The notes beneath the pieces are model-generated. The model ran no database searches and was not told the DNA's origin. It was given only the letters and a program-made list of their open reading frames with translations. From JBKEDS01 sp047975545 (GTDB lineage: Bacteria > Bacteroidota > Bacteroidia > Flavobacteriales > Flavobacteriaceae), in contig JBKEDS010000004.1 in NCBI GenBank assembly GCA_047975545.1, positions 71,541 to 135,540 of the forward strand: DNA of 64,000 nt. Reading direction: 5' to 3'. Positions 36,901 to 45,320 of the stretch are shown one piece after another (within the stretch, counting starts at the first letter, position 1; every line of letters starts with the position of its first letter). The translations under genes were made by a program, and so were the position numbers.

Positions 36901-38292
36901 TAGCACTTGGTTTACACGGTTTTCGTCCTCTTGGTTATGGCGCATAATTTCAATGTACAAATCGTCGCCAAACATGTTATGCCACCATAACAGGGCTTCC
37001 TCGGCTTGGTTTTCGCCTACGTTAAGCACTTTACTGGGTACTTCGCCATATAGGTTTCCGGTAAGGACAATTACATCGTCTTTATATTTTTCAATTAGCG
37101 TTTTATCGATTCGCGGTACGTAATAAAAGCCTTCGGTATAACCAATAGATGATAGTTTTGCCAAATTATGGTAGCCGTTTTTGTTCTTGGCCAGCATAAC
37201 AATTTGGTAACCGTTGTCCTTCCGGGTTTTGTCGGTGTGGTCCTCGCATACAAAAAACTCGCAGCCCACAATGCCTTTTATGGGTTTTGCCGTTGGGGTT
37301 TCGCCTTTTTCTTCGGCTTCTTTGTTTTTATCCTGAACCGCTTTGTTGTGTCGGCCTATGGCGCTTACAAAGTGGAAAGCGCCCATCATGTTGGCGTGGT
37401 CGGTTATGGCCACGGCGGGCATGTTGTTTTTAGCGGCGGCGGCCACCAAATCGGGTACGCTAATGGTAGATTGCAGTATGGAAAATTGCGAATGGTTGTG
37501 CAGGTGCACAAAATCCACATCGGCCAAACTGGAAATATTCTGTTTTATTTCTTCGGAAGATATATTACTTCCCTCCTGCTTTTCTATGCGCTTACGTATT
37601 TTATCGCTTTCTTGCTTGAGGTTTATGTGCTTTAACCCAATAAGCTGGATTTCCTGTGGGTTGGTTTCCGAAAATTGTTTGAAATAATCGGGCTGCACGT
37701 CCAGCTCTTCCTTGGTAAATTCCTCACGCCGTACCAATTCGAAAAAGCAACGGGTGGTAGCCTCGACATCGGCCGTAGCGTTATGGGCTTCGGCAAAAGG
37801 CGCATTAAACAAAAATTCGTGAAGCTCGGTAAGCGTGGGCAGTTTAAACTTGCCACCCCGGCCACCGGGAATTTTGCACATTTCGGCCGTACGCTCGGTA
37901 CAGGTATCCAAAACAGGCAATTTCTGAAGTTTATTGGCCACATTGCCACGAACAAATTCGCAGCCCATAATGTTAACATCGAAGCCTACGTTTTGGCCGA
38001 CTATAAATTTGGTTTTGTCGAGCGCTTGGTTGAATTTTTCCAAAACCTCGGTAAGCGAAAAGCCCTGTTCCTCGGCCAATTCGGTGGATATGCCGTGAAT
38101 TTTTTCGGCGTCGTAGGGAATATTAAAACCTTCGGGGCGTATTAAATAATCTTGGTGTTCGATACAGTTTCCCATGGCATCGTGCAACTGCCAGGCAATT
38201 TGCACGGCACGTGGCCAGTTGTCGGTGTCGGTTATGGGGGCGTTCCATCGTTTGGGCAAGCCTGTTGTTTCGGTATCGAATATTAAGTACAT
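33910..38292 (-). CDS. dnaE: DNA polymerase III alpha subunit with N-terminal DEDDh exonuclease domain
   Basis: This 1,460-residue replicative polymerase has a proofreading-type exonuclease fused to its N-terminus. The DEDDh residues are D6, E8, D105, H170 and D175. A PHP domain starts near 260 ('FVHLHNHSQFSIL'). The C-family palm carries 'PDIDIDFDDEGR', then helix-hairpin-helix, OB-fold ('FGGVITNVQHRVSKQGKGWG') and C-terminal regions. In E. coli the exonuclease is a separate protein (DnaQ). The fused form is usual in flavobacteria, so proofreading is in cis. It is alone on the minus strand. Confidence 0.95.
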   Translation of the reverse strand: MYLIFDTETTGLPKRWNAPITDTDNWPRAVQIAWQLHDAMGNCIEHQDYLIRPEGFNIPYDAEKIHGISTELAEEQGFSLTEVLEKFNQALDKTKFIVGQNVGFDVNIMGCEFVRGNVANKLQKLPVLDTCTERTAEMCKIPGGRGGKFKLPTLTELHEFLFNAPFAEAHNATADVEATTRCFFELVRREEFTKEELDVQPDYFKQFSETNPQEIQLIGLKHINLKQESDKIRKRIEKQEGSNISSEEIKQNISSLADVDFVHLHNHSQFSILQSTISVPDLVAAAAKNNMPAVAITDHANMMGAFHFVSAIGRHNKAVQDKNKEAEEKGETPTAKPIKGIVGCEFFVCEDHTDKTRKDNGYQIVMLAKNKNGYHNLAKLSSIGYTEGFYYVPRIDKTLIEKYKDDVIVLTGNLYGEVPSKVLNVGENQAEEALLWWHNMFGDDLYIEIMRHNQEDENRVNQVLIEFSKKHDIKLVASNNTYYVEKKDANAHDILLCVKDGEKLDTPIGRGRGFRYGLPNQDYYFKSSEEMKALFNDLPEAITNVHDIVDKIEPFELARDVLLPKFDIPQEFQVEDDELDGGKRGENAFLKHITYEGAKKRYPEITDDIKERLDFELDVIAMTGYPGYFLIVEDFIREARNMGVSVGPGRGSAAGSAVAYCLGITNIDPIKYDLLFERFLNPDRVSMPDIDIDFDDEGRGRVMEYVIQKYGANQVAQIITYGTMAAKSSIRDTARVLDLPLFDADRIAKLIPNTKLSKIFGMDEKQLRSKFRAEEIDQINELLNIAEGSDKEANTINQARVLEGSVRNTGIHACGVIITPDDITNFVPVSTAKDSDLYVTQFDNSVVESAGLLKMDFLGLKTLTLIKDTVKIVKAKHDIDLDPESFPLDDEKTYELFQRGETVGIFQYESPGMQKHMKDLKPTVFDDLIAMNALYRPGPMEYIPSFIARKHGSEDIVYDLADMEEYLKETYGITVYQEQVMLLSQKLANFTKGEADMLRKAMGKKIFALLEKLKPKFLNGGEANGHPRDVLEKIWKDWEAFASYAFNKSHSTCYAWIAYQTAYLKAHYPAEYMAAVLSNNMNDIKQVTFFMEECKRMKLNVLGPSVNESYYKFSVNQDNAIRFGMGAVKGVGYGAVQTIVQQRREGGNYKSIFDMAKRIDLRAANKKAFENLAFAGGFDCFSETHRAQYFHDEGDNITFLEKAIRYANKIKESENSAQVSLFGETSEVQIPEPEVPPCDEWGTMEKLAKEKEVVGIYISGHPLDDFKVEMNTFCNANLSMFGNLEPYVNRELIFGGVITNVQHRVSKQGKGWGLFTVEDYEGSYEFRIFGEEYLKHRHFLMNNNFVFVKSFVREGWVNKDTGKKSEPRLQFNNFQLLHDVMEQYAKKLSIQVDIDNLNEDKIRALKELLHLHPGNQTLNFVVYDGKEQIKLNMPSRRQKVKVSQELLNELTNYNVPFKLN

Positions 38293-38355
38293 ACTTTAGT
38301 TTATAAGGTTATAGGGTTGTGGGGTTATGGGCGATTGTGCGATTATTGCCAAGTC

Positions 38356-39164
38356 TTAAAGTAGCATTCTGTAACCTCGGTCTTTCCCCTTTTTAATTTT
38401 TTTATCCAAAGACGCTTTCATTTTATCATACAAATTATCATGAACATATTTATAAACAAGTCCGGGCTTATTTTCAATGTATTGTTGTACCAATAGCGCG
38501 TTGTAATTTAAGTTTTCAGCGTTAAAAACAAAAAGGGGAAAACCTTCTTTCATGGTTAAAAAATTAATCATTAATCTATCGGTTCTTTTATTGCCGCCGA
38601 CAAAAGGCTGGTGCAACCATAATTCTTGTGCGAGATAAACGGCTTTATTAATAACATCGGTTTTGCTTTGTGCAACTTCGTCTATCAATTTCACCATATT
38701 TTTTTTACGTTTTTTGGGTTGCTTAATGGCTCTAATTCTTCAATTATTTTATTTCCTTTTTTTATTTGTATGATGTTGTTGGCTATTTTAAAATCGCCTT
38801 CATTTTGGCCTTTTAATTTTGCCCCGGGGTATGTGTCGTTTTTTTTCCATAGCGCCCCTATAACCAACCAATTAATTTCAATTAGCAACTCAATAGACAG
38901 TTCTTCTTTGTCTTTTACGGCTTTTAACATTCTTATAAGCGCCGCATACATGCCTTTTTGTTCTAAAATATCGCTTAACCTAATATTGTTTCCGGAAACA
39001 GTATCGGTTGACAGCAATTGGGTTGTTTGCGACAAAGTAAGCTTATTACCTTCAAGTTTATTGGTAACATAAACATAGTCGAATAACAGTTTACGTTCTT
39101 CTTCAAGCGACAAAACAAGGTTTTGCTGTTTGAATTTTTCGAGTATTACATTTATGTTTTCCAT
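38356..39164 (-). pseudogene. Fic-family protein, frameshifted at an A8 tract
   Basis: Two overlapping frames together make one Fic protein. The upstream frame (39164-38691) holds the N-terminal part with an inhibitory-type 'TNKLEGN' motif and ends '...NVKKIW'. The downstream frame (38697-38356) holds the Fic core 'WLHQPFVGGNKRTDRLMINF'. The break is at eight A residues (38699-38706 region, coding strand). Nine would restore a single 269-residue frame. In addition the core reads QPFVGGNKR where HPFx[D/E]GNxR is usual, so the catalytic His and acidic residue may be missing or shifted. Fic enzymes normally transfer AMP to target proteins. Confidence 0.75.
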
Positions 39165-39336
39165 CGTTTTTTGTGTTTAACAGTTTAACACTTTCAAAGC
39201 CTAAACAAGCAAATGAGGCACTTTTGTAAAAGTTTTTTGGAACGCATAAAATTACGTAGAAATTACGCTTCATAAAATTTTAGTTATAAACAATTGTGTT
39301 ATATTGCTATTTTTGAAGCTAAAAATTAGTCGTAGC

Positions 39337-40398
39337 ATGAACCGTTTACTTGCATTTATTTTTTCAATAGTTATTTTTAATACTTACGCCCAAGACACAC
39401 CGCTTTATGTTGGCACTTACACCAATGGCGACAGCCAAGGGATTTACAAATTCGATTTTAATACCGAAACCGGCGAGCTTAACAACTTACAGTTGGTTGC
39501 CGCAATTAGTAATCCGTCGTTTATAGCCTTTTCACCCAACAAAAAACACATTTACGCTGTTAACGAAAACGAAAACGGAACGGTTTCGGCCTTTAGCATA
39601 CAACCAGACGGAAGCCTTGCCTTAATTAACCAAGTTGAAAGTTTTGGCGGAGCACCTTGCCATGTTTCCGTTAACGGAGCTAGCAACAAAGTGGCAGTTT
39701 CCAACTATCTTGGTGGTAATTTTGCTTTGTTCAACATTAATCCCGACGGTAGCTTAAGCGATGCCACACAAGTGGTTAACCATTTTACCCGAACCGAAAC
39801 GGCGCACGTACATTCGGCGCAATTTATAGGTAACGATTTATTTGTTGCCGATTTAGGAAAAAACGCCCTGTACCACTACAACACCCAAAACAACGACGAG
39901 TATTTTAAAATTTCAAACTCAGTCGTACCTTTTACCGAAAACGCAGGGCCCCGCCATTTTGCCACAACCAAGGGCAACCGCTTTATTTACGTGGTTAACG
40001 AGCTTGCCGGTACCGTAACCGCCATTAAAAAGAAAGGGGATTCGTTTTTCTTAATTGATAACTACACGACCTTAGATGAAAATTATAATGGCAAAAATGC
40101 TTGTGCCGATATTCATTTAAGCAATGACGAGGGTTTTGTTTACGCTTCCAATCGTGGCGAGAACAGTATTGCCGTTTTTAAACGCAACACCAAAAAGGGA
40201 ACACTTAAAAAAATCCAGAACGTTTCGGTTGAAGGCGATTGGCCGCGGAACTTTACCTTAGACCCAACGGGACGGTTTTTATTGGTTGCCAACCAAAAAA
40301 GTAATACGATAAGCATTTTTAATATTGATACAAAAAAAGGAACTTTACTGTATTTGCAATCGTACAATGCGCCCACTCCGGTTTGTTTGGTGTTTTAA
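39337..40398 (+). CDS. secreted lactonase-family seven-bladed beta-propeller (Pgl-like)
   Basis: ATG 39337 gives a clean signal peptide ending 'NTYAQ' (353 residues in total). The rest matches the 6-phosphogluconolactonase-like propeller family: 'LYVGTYTNGDSQGIYKF', repeated 'SNPSFIAFSPNKKHIYAVNE' blade motifs, 'HVSVNG', 'GPRHFA' and 'WPRNFTLDPTGRFLLVANQ'. E. coli Pgl is cytoplasmic, but the signal peptide here points to the periplasm or outside, so a sugar-lactone role there is likelier than the pentose phosphate pathway. A TATTTTTG box lies at 39308-39315. Confidence 0.82.
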   Translation: MNRLLAFIFSIVIFNTYAQDTPLYVGTYTNGDSQGIYKFDFNTETGELNNLQLVAAISNPSFIAFSPNKKHIYAVNENENGTVSAFSIQPDGSLALINQVESFGGAPCHVSVNGASNKVAVSNYLGGNFALFNINPDGSLSDATQVVNHFTRTETAHVHSAQFIGNDLFVADLGKNALYHYNTQNNDEYFKISNSVVPFTENAGPRHFATTKGNRFIYVVNELAGTVTAIKKKGDSFFLIDNYTTLDENYNGKNACADIHLSNDEGFVYASNRGENSIAVFKRNTKKGTLKKIQNVSVEGDWPRNFTLDPTGRFLLVANQKSNTISIFNIDTKKGTLLYLQSYNAPTPVCLVF

Positions 40399-40483
40399 TT
40401 TAAGCCGCAAAGGACATTTTGGTTATAACTTTGCCAACTAAAACAAATTGTAAAATAACATCTCAATTTACAAAAAAATATAA

Positions 40484-40491
40484 TATCTTTG
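40484..40491 (+). promoter_or_regulatory. -7 box of rpsP promoter
   Basis: TATCTTTG is an exact TAnnTTTG match 49 bases before the rpsP start. Downstream, GAGGT (40510-40514) and ACCTC (40520-40524) form a 5-bp hairpin in the leader. No TTG stands at the ideal upstream distance. Confidence 0.55.
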
Positions 40492-40539
40492 CGCCCTTAT
40501 TAATAACCCGAGGTCGAGTACCTCAATTAATTAATTATT

Positions 40540-41055
40540 ATGCCAGTAAAAATTAGATTACAAAGACACGGTAAAAAAGGAAAACCTTTTTATTGGATCG
40601 TGGCCGCCGATTCGCGCGCAAAACGAGATGGTAAATACCTTGAAAAATTAGGGACTTACAATCCAAACACCAACCCTGCAACTATTGACCTAAACGTTGA
40701 TGGTGCCGTAACGTGGTTACAAAACGGGGCGCAACCTACCGACACGGCCAAAGCCATTTTGTCGTACAAAGGGGCCTTATTGAAAAACCACTTAATGGGC
40801 GGTGTTAGAAAAGGCGCTTTAACCGAAGAGCAAGTTGAAGAAAAATTCAACGCTTGGTTAGACGAAAAAGCAGGTAAAATCCAAGGCAAAACCGACGGAT
40901 TGGCCAAAGCGCAAGCCGATGCCAAAGCTAAAGCCTTAGAGGCCGAAAAAGCGGTAAACGCAGCCAGGATTGCAGCAAACGTTCCTGTAGTTGAAGAAGC
41001 CGCTCCCGCCGAGGAAGCCGCTGAAGCTACAGCTACAAGCGAAGAAGAAGAATAA
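40540..41055 (+). CDS. rpsP: 30S ribosomal protein S16 with long C-terminal extension
   Basis: The first 80 or so residues are S16 ('MPVKIRLQRHGKKGKPFYWIV', 'RDGKYLEKLGTYNPNTNP', 'GAQPTDTAKAILSYKGAL'), which helps assemble the 5' domain of 16S rRNA. A tail of about 90 residues rich in Ala, Lys and Glu follows. S16 of E. coli has only 82 residues, and such tails are common in Bacteroidota. A terminator follows, and rimM comes next, the usual neighbour. Confidence 0.95.
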   Translation: MPVKIRLQRHGKKGKPFYWIVAADSRAKRDGKYLEKLGTYNPNTNPATIDLNVDGAVTWLQNGAQPTDTAKAILSYKGALLKNHLMGGVRKGALTEEQVEEKFNAWLDEKAGKIQGKTDGLAKAQADAKAKALEAEKAVNAARIAANVPVVEEAAPAEEAAEATATSEEEE

Positions 41056-41124
41056 AAAGCTCCTCCAGCCCTCCCAAAAAGGAAACTTGGAATTGCCAAA
41101 AATTTTTCTAAAAATAGTATTTTT

Positions 41125-41152
41125 ATCCCGACCTTTGTGTCGGGATTTTTTT
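41125..41152 (+). terminator. intrinsic terminator between rpsP and rimM
   Basis: ATCCCGAC (41125-41132) and GTCGGGAT (41139-41146) form an 8-bp stem with a CTTTGT loop followed by a T run. It should uncouple rimM from most rpsP transcription. Confidence 0.88.
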
Positions 41153-41191
41153 ATTCAATTATTAAAAAACGGATAGTCTTTTTTCTTTAGG

Positions 41192-41209
41192 TTTCCGTTT
41201 TCACGGAAA
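41192..41209 (+). promoter_or_regulatory. hairpin just before the rimM start codon
   Basis: TTTCCGT (41192-41198) and ACGGAAA (41203-41209) form a perfect 7-bp hairpin with a TTTC loop, ending five bases before the rimM ATG. It could limit ribosome access. Its regulation is unknown. Confidence 0.45.
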
Positions 41210-41214
41210 TAAAT

Positions 41215-41739
41215 ATGCAAAAAGAAGATTGTTTTTATTTAGGTAAAATTGTAAAAAAGTACAGCTTTAAGGGCGAACTTTTAATAAAGTTAGATACCGA
41301 CGAGCCCGAGCTTTACGAAAACTTAGATGCCATGTTTTTGGATGTAAACAATACCCTGATTCCTTTTTTTGTTGAAAGCTCGCAATTGCACAAATCCAAT
41401 TTATTGCGTGTACAGTTCGAGGACGTTGTAACCGAGGCCGATGCGGATTCCTTAATTAAAACCGATGCGTACCTGCCTTTGGAGTTTCTGCCCAAATTGG
41501 AAGGCAATAAATTTTATTTCCATGAAATTATAGGTTTTAATATGTACGATAAAAACCATGGCGCTATTGGTACCATTGTTGCCATAAACGACTCGACCGC
41601 ACAAGCCTTGTTTGAAGTGGATAATAACGGGAAAACCATATTAATACCCATGAACGACGAGTTTATCGTCGAGGTAAACCGAAACAACAAAACTATTGTT
41701 GTTGAAACACCCGAAGGACTAATCGATTTGTATTTGTAA
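41215..41739 (+). CDS. rimM: 16S rRNA processing / ribosome maturation factor RimM
   Basis: This 174-residue protein has the RimM N-terminal barrel ('FYLGKIVKKYSFKGELLIKLDTDEPELY') and a PRC-barrel C-terminal half ('FHEIIGFNMYDKNHGAIGTI', 'LIPMNDEFIVEVN'). It assists maturation of the 30S head near S19. It stands after rpsP, as in many bacteria, though separated by a terminator and preceded by a small hairpin. Its stop codon directly meets the end of the next, convergent gene with no spacer. Confidence 0.93.
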   Translation: MQKEDCFYLGKIVKKYSFKGELLIKLDTDEPELYENLDAMFLDVNNTLIPFFVESSQLHKSNLLRVQFEDVVTEADADSLIKTDAYLPLEFLPKLEGNKFYFHEIIGFNMYDKNHGAIGTIVAINDSTAQALFEVDNNGKTILIPMNDEFIVEVNRNNKTIVVETPEGLIDLYL

Positions 41740-42207
41740 TTACTGATTTTCCAATTGTTCCTGTCGTTTTACCTTATTCATGGCATTTTGGATATTGTCA
41801 CGGTGCCTTATTAAAGTTTTGCACAATGGCAAAGGCAGTTTGTTTTCTCTTAAAAGCTCGTTATATTTTGTTAGGGAAAACCGTTTAACCTTATAAATCC
41901 CCCTTAAAAAAGTACTTTTGCTTTTTTGGGCATCATGTAACTTAAAGTAATTCCATTCGTCGTGAACACGACCTCTTGCTTGGCTATGCTTTACAGGTTC
42001 TATTTGAAATTTTAAAAGCAGTATTATCAAAACTTCGGCAAAATCGTTTCGTTTTCTACTTCTATCAACAAAAAACGCTTTTAGCTTGGAATCCCGAACA
42101 AAACCAGCCGCTTCTTTGTAAATTTGCGAAACCTCGGTATTAAGCAATATTAAAGCATAAAGGTTATTTAAAACCTTTTCCCTATCTTTCAAATCATATC
42201 GTCCCAT
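41740..42207 (-). CDS. DUF2383 / PA2169-type four-helix-bundle protein
   Basis: The 155-residue protein begins with two helices of ferritin-like style ('VLNNLYALILLNTEVSQIYKEAAGFVR' split over positions 12-38, then 'AFFVDRSRKRNDFAEVL') that fit DUF2383. The C-terminal half is basic and helical. Proteins of this group are often stress-induced, but no activity is established and the usual ferritin Glu/His set is incomplete here. It is convergent with rimM, and their stop codons abut. Confidence 0.65.
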   Translation of the reverse strand: MGRYDLKDREKVLNNLYALILLNTEVSQIYKEAAGFVRDSKLKAFFVDRSRKRNDFAEVLIILLLKFQIEPVKHSQARGRVHDEWNYFKLHDAQKSKSTFLRGIYKVKRFSLTKYNELLRENKLPLPLCKTLIRHRDNIQNAMNKVKRQEQLENQ

Positions 42208-42403
42208 ACTAAGAAATACACAAAAGCAGCATTAAAAATACGCTCCTTTAATAGTTAAACATTGTTATTTGCTATTAATTCAATTATTAGGGACAATAAT
42301 ATTCGGCTAAAAATACTTATTTTTTATCCTTCTTATTTTACATGATGCCCTTTTTAGATAAAACCCCTATTTTTATCGTTTATTTAACCCTTTTATTTTA
42401 TTT

Positions 42404-43117
42404 ATGCCTCAACCTTTTCATTTTAAGCAATTTACTGTCAATCAAAATAACTGTGCCATGAAAATTGGTACCGATGGCGTTTTGCTCGGCGCTTGGGCTT
42501 CAGTTGCCCACAACCCTTTTTCGGTTTTGGATATTGGCGCAGGAACAGGCGTAATAGCCCTAATGTTGGCGCAACGCAGCAATGCGGAAGTAATCGATGC
42601 TATTGAAATTGACAATGGCGCCTACGAGCAATGCGTGGATAATTTTGAGCAATCGCCTTGGGCCGACCGCCTGTTTTGCTACCACGCCTCTTTAAACGAA
42701 TTTGTTGAAGAAATTGAGGATAAATACGATTTAATTGTTTGCAACCCACCATTTTACACCGAAAACCACAAAACCGAAAACCAACAGCGCAATTTGGCCC
42801 GGTTTGCCGATGCCATGCCTTTTGAGTATTTAATTTCAGGGGCGTCAAAATTATTAAGCCCAAACGGTTTTTTTTCGGTTGTCATTCCCTATAAAGAAGA
42901 ATTGGAATTTGTGAAACTGGCAAAATCGAAAACCCTTTTCCCTAATGAAATCCTTCATGTAAAAGGAAATGCTTCTTCACCAATAAAGAGAAGTTTAATT
43001 ACGTTTTCTTTTGAAGAAAAACCGCCCGAAACTAATATTTTGGTTATTGAAAATTCCCGCCACGATTACACCGAGGACTACATCAATTTAACCAAAGATT
43101 TTTATTTAAAACTATAA
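42404..43117 (+). CDS. trmN6: tRNA1(Val) (adenine-37-N6)-methyltransferase
   Basis: This is an SAM-dependent N6-adenine methyltransferase of the YfiC/TrmN6 group. It has the opening 'FKQFTVNQNNCAMKIGTDGVLLGAWA', the SAM-binding 'VLDIGAGTGVIALMLAQR' (41-58) and the catalytic NPPF motif at 114-117. At 237 residues it is full length. It methylates A37 of tRNA1(Val). The glutaryl-CoA dehydrogenase gene starts 54 bases later. Confidence 0.92.
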   Translation: MPQPFHFKQFTVNQNNCAMKIGTDGVLLGAWASVAHNPFSVLDIGAGTGVIALMLAQRSNAEVIDAIEIDNGAYEQCVDNFEQSPWADRLFCYHASLNEFVEEIEDKYDLIVCNPPFYTENHKTENQQRNLARFADAMPFEYLISGASKLLSPNGFFSVVIPYKEELEFVKLAKSKTLFPNEILHVKGNASSPIKRSLITFSFEEKPPETNILVIENSRHDYTEDYINLTKDFYLKL

Positions 43118-43171
43118 ACAAACCCGTAATATTTGGTTAAATTTGGTATTAACACACCAAAAACCACACTT

Positions 43172-44350
43172 ATGAAACCCGATTTGTTCGAAGCCCCGGA
43201 TTATTATAATTTAGACGATTTACTAACCGACGAGCATAAATTAATCCGCAATGCTACAAGAACTTGGGTAAAACGGGAGCTTAGCCCAATTATAGACCAC
43301 TACGCCCAAAAATCACAATTCCCGTCGCAACTTATAAATGGCCTTGCCCAAATTGGGGCATTTGGCTGTTATATCCCGGTTAAATATGGTGGTGCCGGAT
43401 TGGACCAAATAGCCTACGGCCTGATTATGCAGGAAATAGAACGGGGCGATTCGGGCATCCGCAGTACGACATCGGTACAAACCAGCTTGGTTATGTACCC
43501 CATATGGCAATACGGTAGCGAAGCCCAGCGCCAAAAATATTTGCCCAAATTGGCTAGCGGCGAATGGGTAGGCTGTTTTGGGCTTACCGAACCCGACCAC
43601 GGTAGCAACCCCGCCGGAATGATTACCCATTTTAAGGACAAAGGCGACCATTATTTGTTAAACGGTGCTAAAATGTGGATTAGCAATGCGCCCTTTGCCG
43701 ATATAGCCATTGTTTGGGCTAAAAATGAAGAAGGCCGCATCCACGGTTTAATTGTCCAGCGGGGCATGGAAGGATTTACCACTCCCGAAACCCACAACAA
43801 ATGGTCGTTACGGGCATCGGCTACGGGCGAGCTTATTTTCAACAACGTAAAAGTACCCAAGGAAAACCTGTTGCCCAATAAATCGGGGCTGGGCGCGCCG
43901 CTTGGCTGCTTGGACTCCGCCCGCTACGGCATTGCCTGGGGCGCTATTGGGGCGGCAATGGACTGCTACGATACTGCCCTGCGCTATTGCAAGGAACGCT
44001 TGCAATTTGGTAAGCCCATAGGGCAGTTTCAATTGCAACAAAAAAAACTGGCCGAAATGATTACCGAAATAACCAAAGCGCAATTACTGGCTTGGCGTTT
44101 GGGAATTTTACGCAACGAGGGCAAGGCCACTTCCGCCCAAATTTCCATGGCCAAGCGCAACAACGTAAACATGGCCATTACCATTGCCCGAGAGGCAAGG
44201 CAAATACTGGGCGGCATGGGCATTACGGGCGAATACTCCATAATGCGGCACATGATGAACTTGGAAAGCGTTATTACCTACGAAGGCACGCACGACATCC
44301 ATTTACTAATAACCGGATTGGATATTACGGGACTTAGTGCGTTTAAGTAA
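43172..44350 (+). CDS. gcdH: glutaryl-CoA dehydrogenase
   Basis: This acyl-CoA dehydrogenase of 392 residues (from ATG 43172) has GCDH-type motifs. These are 'CFGLTEPDHGSNPAGM', 'WISNAPFADIAIVWAK', 'GCLDSARYGIAWGAIGA', 'RQILGGMGITGEY' and the catalytic Glu E371 in 'TYEGTHDIH'. GCDH oxidises and decarboxylates glutaryl-CoA to crotonyl-CoA in lysine and tryptophan breakdown, passing electrons to ETF (encoded at 18.4-20.2 kb). A start 13 codons upstream is open, but the chosen start matches the family better. Confidence 0.9.
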   Translation: MKPDLFEAPDYYNLDDLLTDEHKLIRNATRTWVKRELSPIIDHYAQKSQFPSQLINGLAQIGAFGCYIPVKYGGAGLDQIAYGLIMQEIERGDSGIRSTTSVQTSLVMYPIWQYGSEAQRQKYLPKLASGEWVGCFGLTEPDHGSNPAGMITHFKDKGDHYLLNGAKMWISNAPFADIAIVWAKNEEGRIHGLIVQRGMEGFTTPETHNKWSLRASATGELIFNNVKVPKENLLPNKSGLGAPLGCLDSARYGIAWGAIGAAMDCYDTALRYCKERLQFGKPIGQFQLQQKKLAEMITEITKAQLLAWRLGILRNEGKATSAQISMAKRNNVNMAITIAREARQILGGMGITGEYSIMRHMMNLESVITYEGTHDIHLLITGLDITGLSAFK

Positions 44351-44407
44351 TTTTTTTGAAATAGAAAATCGAAAGCATTTTGAAAATTGTTTTTATTATT
44401 TTTACCC

Positions 44408-45304
44408 ATGTTTTCATCGAAAAAAAAATTAGACAAGGCTTACAGCAAGGCCAAACGGATTTCGTTTAACGATAATTCGAAGTTTATCCTGTTTAGCGAT
44501 TGCCATCGCGGCGACAATAGTTTTGCCGACGATTTTGCCAACAACCGCAATATTTATTACCACGCCCTAAAGCATTACCACAACGAGGGTTTTGTGTATT
44601 GCGAATTGGGCGATGGCGATGAGCTTTGGGAAAACTTGTCGTTTGCCCCCGTTTTCGAGGCACATAAAAACGTGTACATGTTGTTAAAGCAATTTCACGA
44701 GGAAAACAGGCTGCACATGGTTTGGGGCAACCACGACATGGTGTACCGAAACCCCAACTATGTAAAAAAACACCTTTCTACTTATTTCGATCCTAAACTT
44801 GGCGAGGACGTTCCGCTTTTTAAAAACTTAACCTATCACGAAGCCCTTATTTTAAAACACGAAACCAATAATCAGGAACTATTTTTAGCCCATGGCCACC
44901 AAGCCGATTGGTGGAACTACAACTTTTGGAAATGGAGTCGGTTTTTGGTAAGAATATTATGGAAACCTCTTAACGTCATGGGTATTGCCGACCCCACTAC
45001 CCCTGCAAAAAATTACAAGGAACTTATTAAGGTTGAACGACGGATAAAAAAATGGATAATACACAACAACAACCTAATTACCGTTGTTGGCCACACACAC
45101 CGCCCACGTTTCCCTGAGCCTGGCGATATTGCCTTTTTTAACGATGGCTGCTGTGTACACCCAAGAAGTGTAACCGGCATTGAAATTGTTAATGGTACTA
45201 TAAGCCTTATAAAATGGCAAGTGGACACTACCGACGATGGTACGCTAAAAATCGTTCGGGTACTTTTGGAAGGTCCACAAAGGCTTATAGATTATAAGGG
45301 CTAA
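44408..45304 (+). CDS. calcineurin-like metallophosphoesterase
   Basis: The 298-residue protein (from ATG 44408) has the metallophosphoesterase metal motifs in order: 'LFSDCHRGD' (D-x-H), 'ELGDGDELWE' (GD), 'VWGNHDM' (GNHD), 'LAHGHQADWW' (GH) and 'VVGHTHRPRF' (GHTH). These coordinate two metal ions. The family acts on phosphoproteins, nucleotides or lipids such as UDP-diacylglucosamine, and the substrate is not evident here. A start seven codons upstream is possible. Confidence 0.85.
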   Translation: MFSSKKKLDKAYSKAKRISFNDNSKFILFSDCHRGDNSFADDFANNRNIYYHALKHYHNEGFVYCELGDGDELWENLSFAPVFEAHKNVYMLLKQFHEENRLHMVWGNHDMVYRNPNYVKKHLSTYFDPKLGEDVPLFKNLTYHEALILKHETNNQELFLAHGHQADWWNYNFWKWSRFLVRILWKPLNVMGIADPTTPAKNYKELIKVERRIKKWIIHNNNLITVVGHTHRPRFPEPGDIAFFNDGCCVHPRSVTGIEIVNGTISLIKWQVDTTDDGTLKIVRVLLEGPQRLIDYKG

Positions 45305-45320
45305 TCCGCACCAAGTTTTA

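Noticed and set aside
33910..38292. Exonuclease-DnaE fusion as a novelty
   Set aside because: The fusion is real, with all DEDDh residues present, but it is a known feature of flavobacterial DnaE, so it is annotated and not reported as new.
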